A stretch of DNA of 43,947 nt from an uncultured Prevotella sp. (GCA_937877595.1 CALFIY010000023.1:1-43947); one strand, 5' to 3'; shown: positions 30,596 through 40,010, numbered from the stretch's first letter. Notes: a model not told the origin generated them from the sequence alone. Translations and numbers: made by a program.

Positions 30596-32995
30596 CTATT
30601 TCGCTATCTTTCGCCCGTTTCTTATTGCTATTCCCTTATACTGTTTGCTTACAGGACGGCCGCAGAGGTCGTAGAGTGTGCCTTCGCTGTTCTTCTCGGT
30701 GGCGATGCTGCGTATGGCTGTCTGGTTGGTGACTTGCACCCTCACCCAGAGGTCACGCGTTTCGCCGGTAGTGCCTGTCAGCAGCATGTGGAAGCGGTAG
30801 TCGCCCTCTTCGACTGGTGTGCCGTGAAGGGTAATCTGTTTTGAGGCGGAAGTCTTCATGCGGTCCCATCCTTCGGGCACGCCATATCCCTTGCGCCTTC
30901 CGCTTGGGGTGAAACTCTCACGCATTGATATTGTGCTCACGTTGCGTGTGTTCACCACGAGCGTTATCTCCTCGTTCAGTTTTGCTGTCACCACGGTGTC
31001 GGTGTTAGCCACGTCAGGCAGTACGGCATCCGGCAGATAGTAGCCCAGATGTGGTGGCTGGTTGTAGGCTGTGTTCTCCCAGCATACGCCCATGCGGTAA
31101 GTGTGGTCGTGCATCAGTGTCGGCATGCGCACTTCGGTTGGTGTGTTTGTGGTGAAGATGTTCAGCGTATTGCTGTCTTCTGCGTTCCACATTATCACTT
31201 CTTCGCGCCAGTCGCCCAGTATGTCAGCCTGGAGGTTTGGTGTCGATTTCGTGCCGTTGCATGTCGATGAGTGGTTGTAGTCATAGAGATTTTTGTCGTT
31301 CAGATAGACGCGCGATGTGCCGTTGCCGTTCCACTTGTCGATCTTGCCACCGTCGAAGAGTTCCTCCTGGACGTCGCCGTCCCAGTAGATGCGGAAGTTT
31401 GACGAGCCATGATTTGTGGAGATAACCTCGCCGGTCACGGCACTGCGTGCCGAATCGTCGCTGCTCGACCAGAACAGTGAGCCGCGTACGTTGGCATCAA
31501 ACTGTCCTGCCATGCCGCGTCCGTTGTCTACGCCGGCAGGCCCGCCTTTCAGCAGCACCTCACCGGTAGCAGCGTCGTGCAGGTCCCATGCATACGTGCC
31601 CTTCTCCTCATGTACTTGGAATACTTCCAGTCCTGGGCGGTCGGGGCAGTGGTCTGCCAGGTGCATGGCGTCGCCGTGGCCGAAGCCCGTGCCATAGAGC
31701 AGTGTGCCGTCGTTGTTAAGGCCGGCAGAGCCCCAGATTATCTCGTCGCATCCGTCGCCATCGACGTCACTCACAGAGAGGTTGTGATTGCCGTTGCCGT
31801 ACATCGTGCCGCTTCCGCTTCCACTGGTGGGGATGCAACTGGTGACGCTGCGCGTGCTCGGTGTCTCGTTGTCGTCGAATGTTGTCAACTTGTAACTTGT
31901 CTTTGTTTCCGAACTGTGGAGCCAGCGTTTCTTCAGGTGTTGCCCGTCAAACGACACAGCATAGATATAGGCGAAGGTGTAGTATCCACGGCAGAAGATG
32001 GCACTTGCGTTCTTGTCGGGACCGTCGAGGTAGGCCACGGCAGCCAGATAGCGCTCGCCACGGTTGCCGTAACTGCCCAAGTCGTTCTTGCTGGTGCTGT
32101 CGTACCAGTTGAGAGTACCCGCAGCCTCGCTCAGTTCTGCTACGCCGTTGCGGGTGGGATAGTATTCTATGGTGTGTATTGCTGCACCGGTGGCGCCGTT
32201 GAACACGGTGAGATATTCCTGACCGCCATTCACGCGGCCGTCGGAGGTGAGCCAACTCTTTGTGTTGCTTGCTGCCTTTATTGTAGCGTTTGTTGCTGCC
32301 TGATTTACGTAATTGCCCTGAGCGTCCTTGCTGCCGGGGGCCGTCTTGCATATCATCTCTGCACGGCCGTCGCCGTCGAAGTCGTAGACCATAAAATGCG
32401 TGTAGTGTGCGCCTGCGCGAATGTTGCGCCCAAGGTCTATGCGCCACAGTTTGGTGCCGTCCATTTTGTAGCAGTCAATGTAGACGTTGTCTGTGATGCC
32501 GCTCTGCGAGTTGTCTTTCGACGTGGAGGGATCCCACTTCACGAAGAGTTCGTATTCGCCGTCGCCGTCGATATCTCCCACGCTCATGTCGTTAGGCGAG
32601 TATGTGCCGCCGTTGGCAGAGCCTGTGGCAGGACGGTCGAGAGTGATGGTCTTGTAGACCTCACCCCATGGCGAGACGGGCTCACTCGTTTCCACGACTT
32701 CGCCGTTCACTTTTGTCACAATTCTGTAACTTGCGCCTTTCGTGTTGTCAACGTAGTTGGTGGCGTATATGTTCTCTGCTATGACCGCCGAGCCTTTTAT
32801 CACGTCGAACGTGGTAGTACTTTCGTCTTCAGTGCCCAGCAGTCGCCAACTTAGGAATGTGCCGCTGCCACTGGCTGCAGGAAGAGCCACGAGGCCACGG
32901 TCGAGTTTTTCCATTTGCGATGTTGGAGTGTTCTGTGCCATGGCCGTCGGTGTAATGAAAACAGCCAGCAGGGTGCTAAGTAATAGTTCCTTCAT
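30596..32995 (-). CDS. PL11 rhamnogalacturonan lyase, secreted
   Basis: Family 11 polysaccharide lyase that cleaves the rhamnose-galacturonate backbone by beta-elimination. The 799-residue protein has a signal peptide (LLLSTLLAVFITPTAMAQ) and the family's propeller with aspartate-rich calcium sites: DIDGDGEYELFVKWDPST, DFDGDGRAEMICKTAPGS and DVDGDGCDEIIWGSAG. The LGDWREEVIMWNAED and HTYRMGVCWENTAYNQPPHL blocks mark its end near residue 645. After that come a small beta domain (about 650-760) and a sorting-type tail (LYDLCGRPVSKQYKGIAIRN then GRKIAK). It is a paralogue of the PL11 part of the 1492-residue fusion. It stands outside the nine-gene operon with its own promoter box. Confidence 0.94.
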   Translation of the reverse strand: MKELLLSTLLAVFITPTAMAQNTPTSQMEKLDRGLVALPAASGSGTFLSWRLLGTEDESTTTFDVIKGSAVIAENIYATNYVDNTKGASYRIVTKVNGEVVETSEPVSPWGEVYKTITLDRPATGSANGGTYSPNDMSVGDIDGDGEYELFVKWDPSTSKDNSQSGITDNVYIDCYKMDGTKLWRIDLGRNIRAGAHYTHFMVYDFDGDGRAEMICKTAPGSKDAQGNYVNQAATNATIKAASNTKSWLTSDGRVNGGQEYLTVFNGATGAAIHTIEYYPTRNGVAELSEAAGTLNWYDSTSKNDLGSYGNRGERYLAAVAYLDGPDKNASAIFCRGYYTFAYIYAVSFDGQHLKKRWLHSSETKTSYKLTTFDDNETPSTRSVTSCIPTSGSGSGTMYGNGNHNLSVSDVDGDGCDEIIWGSAGLNNDGTLLYGTGFGHGDAMHLADHCPDRPGLEVFQVHEEKGTYAWDLHDAATGEVLLKGGPAGVDNGRGMAGQFDANVRGSLFWSSSDDSARSAVTGEVISTNHGSSNFRIYWDGDVQEELFDGGKIDKWNGNGTSRVYLNDKNLYDYNHSSTCNGTKSTPNLQADILGDWREEVIMWNAEDSNTLNIFTTNTPTEVRMPTLMHDHTYRMGVCWENTAYNQPPHLGYYLPDAVLPDVANTDTVVTAKLNEEITLVVNTRNVSTISMRESFTPSGRRKGYGVPEGWDRMKTSASKQITLHGTPVEEGDYRFHMLLTGTTGETRDLWVRVQVTNQTAIRSIATEKNSEGTLYDLCGRPVSKQYKGIAIRNGRKIAK

Positions 32996-33035
32996 AGGTA
33001 AATGGTTTTTAGGCAGGTTCTTACAGTCTGCGCGG

Positions 33036-33043
33036 CAAAGTTA
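33036..33043 (-). promoter_or_regulatory. Bacteroidetes -7 promoter box (TAACTTTG) for the PL11 gene
   Basis: Minus-strand TAACTTTG fits TAnnTTTG. A TTTTTG is present 22 bases upstream as a -33 element, making this one of the best promoter matches in the window. The predicted leader is about 34 nt. Confidence 0.65.
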
Positions 33044-33083
33044 GTGCATTTCTTCCGTATCGCGGCAAAAACGAAGTCGTTTT

Positions 33084-34082
33084 TTACAATGTGGAAGAAA
33101 TTTTTTCAACACAGAGGAGTTTCGCCATTTCCTCTGCGGCGGCTCTGGCGGGCTTCCCCGTGGCTGTCAGTGGCAGTTTCTCCACGCTGAAGATAGCCTG
33201 TGGGTGATAGTGTCGCGGCAGCAGCGAACGGCATAGCGTGTCCAGTCCTGCGACATCCGTTTCTCCTTCGCATAGCATCACCAACTGCTGTCCCAGGGCG
33301 TGGTGTGGCGCCTTTGTAAGCATGAAGGGTTGTGGAATATGAGGCTTGAGCAACTGCTCAAACTCTTCTATCTGGATTTTCAGACCGCCCGAACATACCA
33401 CGTTGTCGCGTCTGCCGATGATGCGAAACCGGCCGTCCTTAAGTTCGGCAATGTCGTTTGTCACAAGGCGTTCGCTGCAAATCGCAGGTGCGTCGATCAT
33501 GAGGCATCCCTCTTCGGTGAGCGACAGTTCTGCGCCGCCGAACGGTGTGTACCATTCGCTTCTCTCCGGACCGTTCAGTCTGCGCAGCGCTATGTGCGAG
33601 AGAGTTTCGGTCATGCCGTACGTGCTCCATACGGCGTTTGGGAAGTCGGCAAGTTGTGCTGCCAGCATGCTGTCAATGGCTCCACCGCCTATTATCAGAT
33701 GGCGTATGGCCATCAGCATCTTGCGCTCGCTCTCCACTTGCAATGTGCTGACTACCTGAAGCGGCACCATGGCGGCAAAGTCTATCGTCGTGCCGGCAAG
33801 CGACGCCATGGGGTGGCTGGAGGACTCTACAGATATCAGGTTTAGTTCTCCTACGATGCTTCTCACCACCATCATCTGTCCTGCTATGTATTCGAGCGGC
33901 ATGCAGAGCAGTGCCGTGTCTCCCTTTTTGAGCCCGAGAAACCGGCATGTCGTGATGGCCGATGCGCGCATGCGGCTTTTCTCCACTTCCATGGGGCGCG
34001 GCTTTCCCGTAGAGCCGCTTGTGTGTACCGTCAGCGTGCTGCTGTCCGAGTTCCAGCAGTCTATGAATTGTTGCACATCCAT
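33084..34082 (-). CDS. menE: o-Succinylbenzoate-CoA ligase MenE
   Basis: Adenylate-forming ligase that activates o-succinylbenzoate with CoA in menaquinone synthesis. The 332-residue product is short for the superfamily but normal for Bacteroidetes MenE. The ATP-binding loop is TVHTSGSTGKPRPME, the adenine-binding block STYGMTETLSHIAL and the hinge region RFRIIGRRDNVVCSGGLKIQ; the catalytic lysine lies in LPLTATGKPAR near the end. The start at 34082 (MDVQQF) is preferred: a longer frame reaches 34280 but its extra 66 residues lie wholly inside menC and look like shadow sequence. The gene overlaps the end of menC by 22 bases, implying coupling. Confidence 0.92.
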   Translation of the reverse strand: MDVQQFIDCWNSDSSTLTVHTSGSTGKPRPMEVEKSRMRASAITTCRFLGLKKGDTALLCMPLEYIAGQMMVVRSIVGELNLISVESSSHPMASLAGTTIDFAAMVPLQVVSTLQVESERKMLMAIRHLIIGGGAIDSMLAAQLADFPNAVWSTYGMTETLSHIALRRLNGPERSEWYTPFGGAELSLTEEGCLMIDAPAICSERLVTNDIAELKDGRFRIIGRRDNVVCSGGLKIQIEEFEQLLKPHIPQPFMLTKAPHHALGQQLVMLCEGETDVAGLDTLCRSLLPRHYHPQAIFSVEKLPLTATGKPARAAAEEMAKLLCVEKISSTL

Positions 34083-35089
34083 ATCTCGTCGCCACGCAGT
34101 TCTATCGGCATCTGAATGTTGTCGGTGAAGAGTTGTCCTGTGCCCAGTCCCTGTGGCATGGTGATGTTGCTTCCGTAGACGTCGCTGCACAGTTGTGCTA
34201 TTGCGCATAGTCCGATATTGCTCTCCAGTGCCGACGTTATCCACGAGCCTATTCCCTTTTCGCGTGCCGCTGCCACCCAATCACGCGTTCCTGCCATTCC
34301 TCCGTGGAGCGAAGGTTTCAGTACAATATATGCAGGGCGTATGATGTTAAGCAGTTGGCGGCGCTGCTCATCGCCGTTTACTCCGATGAGTTCTTCGTCA
34401 AGGGCGATGGGAAGAGGCGATTCGCGGCAGAGTTCCGACATGTAACTCCACTGCCCTGCGCGAATTGGCTGCTCTATGGAGTGTATGGCATACTGCGAGA
34501 GGAGTTCCATCTTGTAGAGCGCGTCGTCGTTCTCATATTTATATGCGCCATTGGCATCTACGCGCAGTTCTACGTCATGGCGGCTGAAGCGGCTTCGGAT
34601 TTGCTTCACCAGTTCCAGTTCGCTGTCAAAGTCGCAGGCTCCTATCTTCAGTTTCACGCAACGGCTCCTGTGCTTCAGTTTCTCTTCTATGCGCTGTCGC
34701 ATCTCGTCGATGGTGCCCATCCATACCAGGGCGTTGATGGGGATTCCCTCTTCGCCTCGGCAGAATGGTGTGTCGAAGAATTGTGCTCCGCGCATGGCGT
34801 GTATTGCCGTCTCCAGTCCGAAGAGCATTGACGGGAAGTCGCGCAGGGCCTCATAGTCTATCTGTCCCGTCCGTTCCACGTCGTTGCACATCCGGCGTAG
34901 CACCTGCTGATAGTCGGGAATGTCGTCGCAACTCAGTTGCGGCAGGGGTGCACATTCGCCGATACCTGTGTGCTCGCCGTTTCTTATGGTCAGCAACCAT
35001 GAGCGCCGTTCGGTGTATATGCCGCGCGAAGTTGCTGCCGGCTGGCGGAAGTGGAAGATGCACTCGTTGATGTCTATGTGAAAAGCCAT
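34061..35089 (-). CDS. menC: o-Succinylbenzoate synthase MenC
   Basis: Enolase-superfamily dehydratase making o-succinylbenzoate for menaquinone. The 342-residue protein carries the full catalytic set: the Lys-x-Lys pair in CVKLKIG (Lys146, Lys148), metal ligands Asp178 (RVDANGAY), Glu206 (SIEQPI) and Asp231 (ALDEEL), and the second catalytic lysine Lys258 (IVLKPSLHGG). It starts 15 bases after the GH97 gene and overlaps menE, so the men pair seems transcribed from the starch operon promoter. The other men genes are not in the window. Confidence 0.93.
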   Translation of the reverse strand: MAFHIDINECIFHFRQPAATSRGIYTERRSWLLTIRNGEHTGIGECAPLPQLSCDDIPDYQQVLRRMCNDVERTGQIDYEALRDFPSMLFGLETAIHAMRGAQFFDTPFCRGEEGIPINALVWMGTIDEMRQRIEEKLKHRSRCVKLKIGACDFDSELELVKQIRSRFSRHDVELRVDANGAYKYENDDALYKMELLSQYAIHSIEQPIRAGQWSYMSELCRESPLPIALDEELIGVNGDEQRRQLLNIIRPAYIVLKPSLHGGMAGTRDWVAAAREKGIGSWITSALESNIGLCAIAQLCSDVYGSNITMPQGLGTGQLFTDNIQMPIELRGDEIWMCNNS

Positions 35090-35104
35090 AGTCTTTTTTT
35101 GTGA

Positions 35105-37405
35105 TTAAATGGCTTTCAGAGACACGGCAAAGCCTCCGCCGGGAGCCTCGGTGAGCCGCAGGGTATCTCCTTGCTTCACTGTGCGTCGTGTGATGGTGTA
35201 TGCCTTGGGATTGCTTTCGTAGTGGGCATTCTTTGCATCCTGATAGACGGTACATTCGTACTTGCGGCCTTTGTCAAGGAAGTCGAGGCGGATGGTACTC
35301 TTGTGTCCGTTCTCGTCGCACTTGCCTCCGATGAACCAGTTGTCTGTTCCCTTTGCCTTGCGCGCTACGGTAATATAGTCGGCAGGCTCTGCCTCGAGAT
35401 AGCGCGAGTCATCCCAGTCGCATGCCACATCGCGTATGAACTGGAAAGCGTCGTCGAAGCGCTCGTAGTTCTCAGGCAGGTCGGCTGCCATCTGCAGTGG
35501 TGAATACATCGTGACGTAGAGGGCCAGTTGTCCGCACAGAGTGGAGCGCACCCATGACGTGTTGTCGCTCCAGGTGCTCAGTTGCGTCTCGAAGATGCCC
35601 GGCGTGTAGTCCATCGGACCGCCCTGTAGCCGTGTGAATGGCAATATGCAGGTGTGGTCGGGGCGCGAGCCGCCGAAGGCCTCGTATTCCGTGCCGCGAG
35701 CCGACTCGTTGCCGACGAGATTGGGGTATGTGCGACAGAGACCTGTGGGGCGTGTTGCCTCATGGGCGTTTACCATGATGTGATGGCGCGCAGCCTGCTG
35801 GACGACATACAGATAGTGATTGTTCATCGACTGCGAATAGTGGTGGTCGCCGCGTGGAATGATGTCACCCACGTAGCCCGTCTTCACGGCATCGTAGCCG
35901 TAGCGGTTCATCAGCCTGTAGGCATCTTCAATGTGGCGCTCGTAGTTCTGCGTGCTCGACGATGTCTCGTGGTGCATCATCAGTTTTACGCCCTTGCTGT
36001 GTGCATAGTCGTTGAGCGCCTTGATGTCGAAGTCGGGATATGGCGTCTGGAAGTCGAAGACGTCGCGCTTCCACATGTTGGCCCAGTCTTCCCATCCTAT
36101 GTTCCATCCCTCTACGAGCACCTGGTCCAGTCCGTTCTTGGCAGCGAAGTCGATGTATCGGCGCACTTTCTCGTTGGTGGCGGCATGTCTTCCGTTGGGA
36201 GTAGATGCCTTGTAGTCCATTGTCTGCAGTTGCACGGACGGATAGTCGTCGGTGTAGTGCCATGACGACTTGCCCACTATCATTTCCCACCACACACCGC
36301 AGTATTTCGTGGGGTGTATCCACGATGTGTCTTCTATCTTACACGGTTCGTTGAGGTTTAGTATGAGGTTTGAGGAGAGCATGTCGCGGGCATCGTCGCT
36401 CACTATTATCGTGCGCCACGGTGTGTGGCATGGTGTCTGCATGCATCCCTTTAGTCCTGTGGCATCCGGCGTCAGGTGGCTGACAAAGGTGAGAGGCTGC
36501 GGCAGCGGATATGGCGACTGTTCGGGCGCCGGAGTGTAGCGGTTGCTGCCGCCGCCGAGTTGTGTGGTCAGCGAAGTGGTCAGAGAGTCCACCAGTTCGA
36601 GGTGCATAGTGGCATAGTCGGCACAGGCTGCTTCGTGAAGATTGATATAAAGGCCGTCGTCGGTCTTCATTTGCAGCGAGGTCTGCACTCCGGTAGGCGA
36701 GAAGACGGCCACCGACGAGTTGCCCCAGTTGACGGCTTCTTTCATTCTACTGCGTATCTCGCTAAGTTTTGTCTCCTGTGTTTCCTGCTCCTGTGTGTCG
36801 TAGTCGCCGGGCAGCCACCACGCCGTGTGATTGCCTGCCATGCGGAATTCGGTGCGCTCCTCCTTTATCAGGAAATAGTTCAACTCTTTTTGCTGTGGAA
36901 ACTCGTAGCGCAGTCCCATGCCGTCGTCGTATACGCGGAAGCGCAGCGCTATCTGTCTTTCCACGGGCGGCTCTTGCAGAGTGTGCTGTGCTCCCTTGCC
37001 TGCTCCGGGAAGTGTGCGCTTCTCGTTGATAGTCACCTGCCGCAGGCTTATAAGCAGTTCGTTGTAGTGATTGCGTATTGTGGCTGTCTCTCCCCACACG
37101 GGGCACCATGTCTCGTCGAAGGTTGACGTCTCTTCGCCGATTACCTGGAAACCTGCCATGAGATCTGTCTCCTGCAAACCGCGTGATGCGTGCTTGTCGC
37201 GCGCCAGTTCCAGTCCGAGATGGCTTTTCAGCACTACGTCCCTGCCTTTGAAAGTCATGCTGTATGTGGGGCGGCCCTGGTCGTCAACCTCTACGGTCAC
37301 GGCGATGTTGCCGTTTGGCGACTTGACAACCGTTGCTGACATCCTCGCAACATTTCCCGCTGCAAGGAGAAGTGCTGCAAAAAATATTTTCCTTGTTATC
37401 TTCAT
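35105..37405 (-). CDS. GH97 glycoside hydrolase (SusB-like alpha-glucosidase), secreted
   Basis: Calcium-dependent family 97 enzyme of 766 residues with signal peptide (FFAALLLAAGNVA). The start block VVKSPNGNIAVTVEVDDQGR and the signature regions VKTGYVGDIIPRGDHHYSQS (near 507), NAHEATRPTGLCRTYPN (near 547) and NESARGTEYEAFGGSRPDH (near 570) are typical. In retaining GH97 alpha-galactosidases an Asp nucleophile follows the lysine of the first block; here it is VKTGYVG, as in the inverting SusB group, and the glutamates in the later blocks can act as base. This favours alpha-glucosidase action on maltodextrins, in line with malQ directly upstream. Confidence 0.9.
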   Translation of the reverse strand: MKITRKIFFAALLLAAGNVARMSATVVKSPNGNIAVTVEVDDQGRPTYSMTFKGRDVVLKSHLGLELARDKHASRGLQETDLMAGFQVIGEETSTFDETWCPVWGETATIRNHYNELLISLRQVTINEKRTLPGAGKGAQHTLQEPPVERQIALRFRVYDDGMGLRYEFPQQKELNYFLIKEERTEFRMAGNHTAWWLPGDYDTQEQETQETKLSEIRSRMKEAVNWGNSSVAVFSPTGVQTSLQMKTDDGLYINLHEAACADYATMHLELVDSLTTSLTTQLGGGSNRYTPAPEQSPYPLPQPLTFVSHLTPDATGLKGCMQTPCHTPWRTIIVSDDARDMLSSNLILNLNEPCKIEDTSWIHPTKYCGVWWEMIVGKSSWHYTDDYPSVQLQTMDYKASTPNGRHAATNEKVRRYIDFAAKNGLDQVLVEGWNIGWEDWANMWKRDVFDFQTPYPDFDIKALNDYAHSKGVKLMMHHETSSSTQNYERHIEDAYRLMNRYGYDAVKTGYVGDIIPRGDHHYSQSMNNHYLYVVQQAARHHIMVNAHEATRPTGLCRTYPNLVGNESARGTEYEAFGGSRPDHTCILPFTRLQGGPMDYTPGIFETQLSTWSDNTSWVRSTLCGQLALYVTMYSPLQMAADLPENYERFDDAFQFIRDVACDWDDSRYLEAEPADYITVARKAKGTDNWFIGGKCDENGHKSTIRLDFLDKGRKYECTVYQDAKNAHYESNPKAYTITRRTVKQGDTLRLTEAPGGGFAVSLKAI

Positions 37406-37407
37406 AA

Positions 37408-37444
37408 TTGCCTTTGTTGCTGCTGTTTTGCCTTTGTTGCTGCT
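37408..37444. repeat. 17-bp direct repeat, period 20, in the malQ-GH97 spacer
   Basis: Two copies beginning TTGCCTTTGTTGCTGCT at 37408-37424 and 37428-37444 fill the spacer from the GH97 start codon to the malQ stop codon. On the coding strand each copy carries AACAAAGGCAA, so the likely ribosome-binding region is duplicated. Confidence 0.85.
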
Positions 37445-39911
37445 ATTTGCGTCCGCTCTGTGTGATGAGCGTTCTGATTGATTCGTTGAACTGGTCGGCG
37501 TGCATGAGTTGCTCTATGGTGAGATGCATGCGATAGCGCCAGTAATGGCGAGGATTGGCAGGAATATTTATGCGCTCGGCATTAGCGTCGGCAAGTCGCA
37601 GTTGCTCGTCTGTGGCCAGCCAGTCCTGCAGTGAGAGCAGGCAGAGCATGCTTGGCGATGTCAGGTGGCGGCTCACGATGTCCTTTGCCAGCCATCCCGG
37701 CAGCGGGTGGGGTGCTGCTCCGCTGCGATAGAGCATGCTGTTGTAGTAGTCTTGTGTCCGCTCCTCGTCTTCGTCCCACCACTGGCGCAGTGTTGCCATG
37801 TCATGGGTTGAAATGGTGCATACCGAGCGGTAGGGATTGCGTGAGAGATGGCCGAAGCGTACGCGGTCGTCCTTTGGCATCGACTGTATCTCGAGCGAGA
37901 GTATTCGCAGTTCGTTCATCACCCATGGCACGCAGTCGGGCACCATTCCCAAGTCTTCTGCGCAAACCAGCATGCGTGTTGCCTCAGTCAGCCGTGGCAG
38001 TTTCTTCATTGCCTCGGTATACCAGAACTGGTTGTTGCGGCGATAGAAGTAGTCGTTGTAGAGGCGGTTGAAATTGTATTTCTCGTCGTCGCTAAGGGCT
38101 TTGTAGTCGTCGCTGTATTGTACGGCAATGCGTGGATGCCATCGGTCGTTGCGCTTGTGGTCGACGAGGAAGAGTTCGTCGTGGCCGACAATGCCGTAGC
38201 CTTCTATCTCCTCGCGGCTCAGTCCGAGGGCAGGGGCAAACTGTCCTTTCAGCCCCGACTTCTCGGGCATTGGGATTTCCCAAATGCGGAAGAAGCCAAG
38301 CACGTGGTCAATGCGGTATGCGTCGAAATATTCGGCCATCTTGCGGAAGCGGCGCACCCACCACTGGCAGCCGTCGCTGAGCATCTCATCCCAGTTGTAA
38401 GTAGGGAAGCCCCAGTTCTGTCCGTCCATTGAGAAAGCATCGGGTGGCGCTCCAGCCTGTCCGTTGAGGTTGAAATAGCGCGGCTCTACCCATGCCTCTA
38501 CGCCGTCGCGAGAGATGCCGATGGGGATATCACCTTTTAAAATTACGCGATGCGCGCGTGCGTACGCGTGCGCGTCACGCATCTGTTGGTCGAGGTTATA
38601 TTGTACGAAATACCAGAAGTCGAGTTCTTTCTGTATGGCTGGCAGCGGATGGCTTACGGCTTCCAGCGTGGCTTCCTTCGGCCATTTGGAAAACTCTGCC
38701 GTGTGATAGGTGTCGCGGTAGTGGCAGAAGGCAGCGTAGGGCACGAGCCATGTGCTGTTCTGCTTGAAGAATTCCTTGAAGGAAGTGCGGCGCCTGATGG
38801 TGGCCCACTCCTGCTCGAACACCGTCTGCAGATATTGCATCTTGGCGCTGAACATGCGCTCGTAGTCAATCTGTGGCAGGACATTGAGTTCCTGTCGGAG
38901 AGACTCAAAGGCGTCGCGCTTGGCGGCATCCTTTATCTCGGGCAACTGGCGAAGGTCGGTGTACTGCGGATGGAGTGCATAGATGCTGATGGAATTGTAG
39001 GGATAGGAGTCCTGCCACGTTCCTGTCATGTTTGTATCGTTGATGGGCAGAACCTGCAGCACTCGCTGCCCTGTCATGTCGGCCCAGTCGACCATCTTCT
39101 TGAGGTCGCCGAAATCGCCCACGCCGAAGGAGCCTTCGGAGCGCAGCGAGAATACGGGTATCACGGTGCCTGCCCCTTTCCAGGGGAAGGTGGCAAAGTC
39201 GGCCTGCGACAGTTCGTAGACCACCACTGCGCCCTGCTCTACGGCGGCAGGCTCTATGGAGCGGTTCATCGACTGCTCCCAGACTATCTCCTGTTTGCCG
39301 TTGTGGCTGTTGGGCGTGCCGATGCAAACAAACTTAAACTCGAAGCGGTGCTGTGGCAGGTGCGAGGCGTCGAGGCTTACCACCCACTCGTGGTATTCGT
39401 GCTCTGCCATGACGACGGCTTTGGCGGTGTCCCATGCTCCGAGGGCTTCCGGCTCTCCCACGATGGCGAGTTTCTCGCCTACGCGGAGTTGTGGTGCGCG
39501 CACTTTTAGCCTTACCGTGCGCTGATATTCGCTCTTTGTGCTCAGTTGGCGCTTGCGTGCTGCCACGCACTCAGTGAAGGCCGAACTGTAGAGATAGGAG
39601 TCTTCGGGAATGTCTATCCAGTGGTCGAACATGGTGTATCTGCTACCGCGCTCTGCAGCGAGTTCCAAACGGTGGGGCTCCACGAGCCATTCGTGGCGCG
39701 TCTCCTCGTCGCCGCGGCAAACGCTGTAAAAGTAGTCGAAGAATGTTCCTGCCTTCGCTCCGCGGTTGACTTCGCACTGCCAGTGCAGTCCGTCGGCGGT
39801 GTGCATCTTGTGGTGGGTGGCTTTCTGCTGCGTACCTTCTTCGGGAAGTATGGTAAGGAGAAGTTCTTCGCCGAAGGTGGTCTGATATTCCACGTTAAAC
39901 AGTAGTTTCAT
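37443..39911 (-). CDS. malQ: 4-alpha-glucanotransferase (GH77) with N-terminal starch-binding domains
   Basis: Amylomaltase that transfers glucan chains between maltodextrins. The 822-residue protein is of the long DPE2-like type. Two CBM20-like modules lie at about 1-115 and 125-245 (LRVGEKLAIVGEPEALGAWD is typical), followed by the GH77 barrel. Catalytic residues are in AYRIDHVLGFFR (nucleophile Asp near 533), CAEDLGMVP (acid/base Glu near 649) and STHDMATLRQWW (Asp near 704). There is no signal peptide, so it acts in the cytosol. The -7 box is 37 bases upstream and a LacI-type palindrome about 100 bases upstream of the start. GH97 follows after 37 bases. Confidence 0.95.
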   Translation of the reverse strand: MKLLFNVEYQTTFGEELLLTILPEEGTQQKATHHKMHTADGLHWQCEVNRGAKAGTFFDYFYSVCRGDEETRHEWLVEPHRLELAAERGSRYTMFDHWIDIPEDSYLYSSAFTECVAARKRQLSTKSEYQRTVRLKVRAPQLRVGEKLAIVGEPEALGAWDTAKAVVMAEHEYHEWVVSLDASHLPQHRFEFKFVCIGTPNSHNGKQEIVWEQSMNRSIEPAAVEQGAVVVYELSQADFATFPWKGAGTVIPVFSLRSEGSFGVGDFGDLKKMVDWADMTGQRVLQVLPINDTNMTGTWQDSYPYNSISIYALHPQYTDLRQLPEIKDAAKRDAFESLRQELNVLPQIDYERMFSAKMQYLQTVFEQEWATIRRRTSFKEFFKQNSTWLVPYAAFCHYRDTYHTAEFSKWPKEATLEAVSHPLPAIQKELDFWYFVQYNLDQQMRDAHAYARAHRVILKGDIPIGISRDGVEAWVEPRYFNLNGQAGAPPDAFSMDGQNWGFPTYNWDEMLSDGCQWWVRRFRKMAEYFDAYRIDHVLGFFRIWEIPMPEKSGLKGQFAPALGLSREEIEGYGIVGHDELFLVDHKRNDRWHPRIAVQYSDDYKALSDDEKYNFNRLYNDYFYRRNNQFWYTEAMKKLPRLTEATRMLVCAEDLGMVPDCVPWVMNELRILSLEIQSMPKDDRVRFGHLSRNPYRSVCTISTHDMATLRQWWDEDEERTQDYYNSMLYRSGAAPHPLPGWLAKDIVSRHLTSPSMLCLLSLQDWLATDEQLRLADANAERINIPANPRHYWRYRMHLTIEQLMHADQFNESIRTLITQSGRK

Positions 39912-39947
39912 AGTCTTGGATAGTTTGCATGGTTATTGTTCTGCCTC

Positions 39948-39955
39948 CAAAATTA
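39948..39955 (-). promoter_or_regulatory. Bacteroidetes -7 promoter box (TAATTTTG) for malQ
   Basis: Minus-strand TAATTTTG fits TAnnTTTG; transcription would start near 39941 with a leader of about 30 nt. Confidence 0.55.
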
Positions 39956-40010
39956 CGAAAAACAATGTTTTGGTGTACTCTCTTCGCACGCGTTGAAAAA
40001 AGATAAATCA

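Noticed and set aside
34083..34280. N-terminal extension of MenE
   Set aside because: The extra 66 residues are the out-of-frame shadow of menC; MenE homologues start near the position corresponding to 34082.
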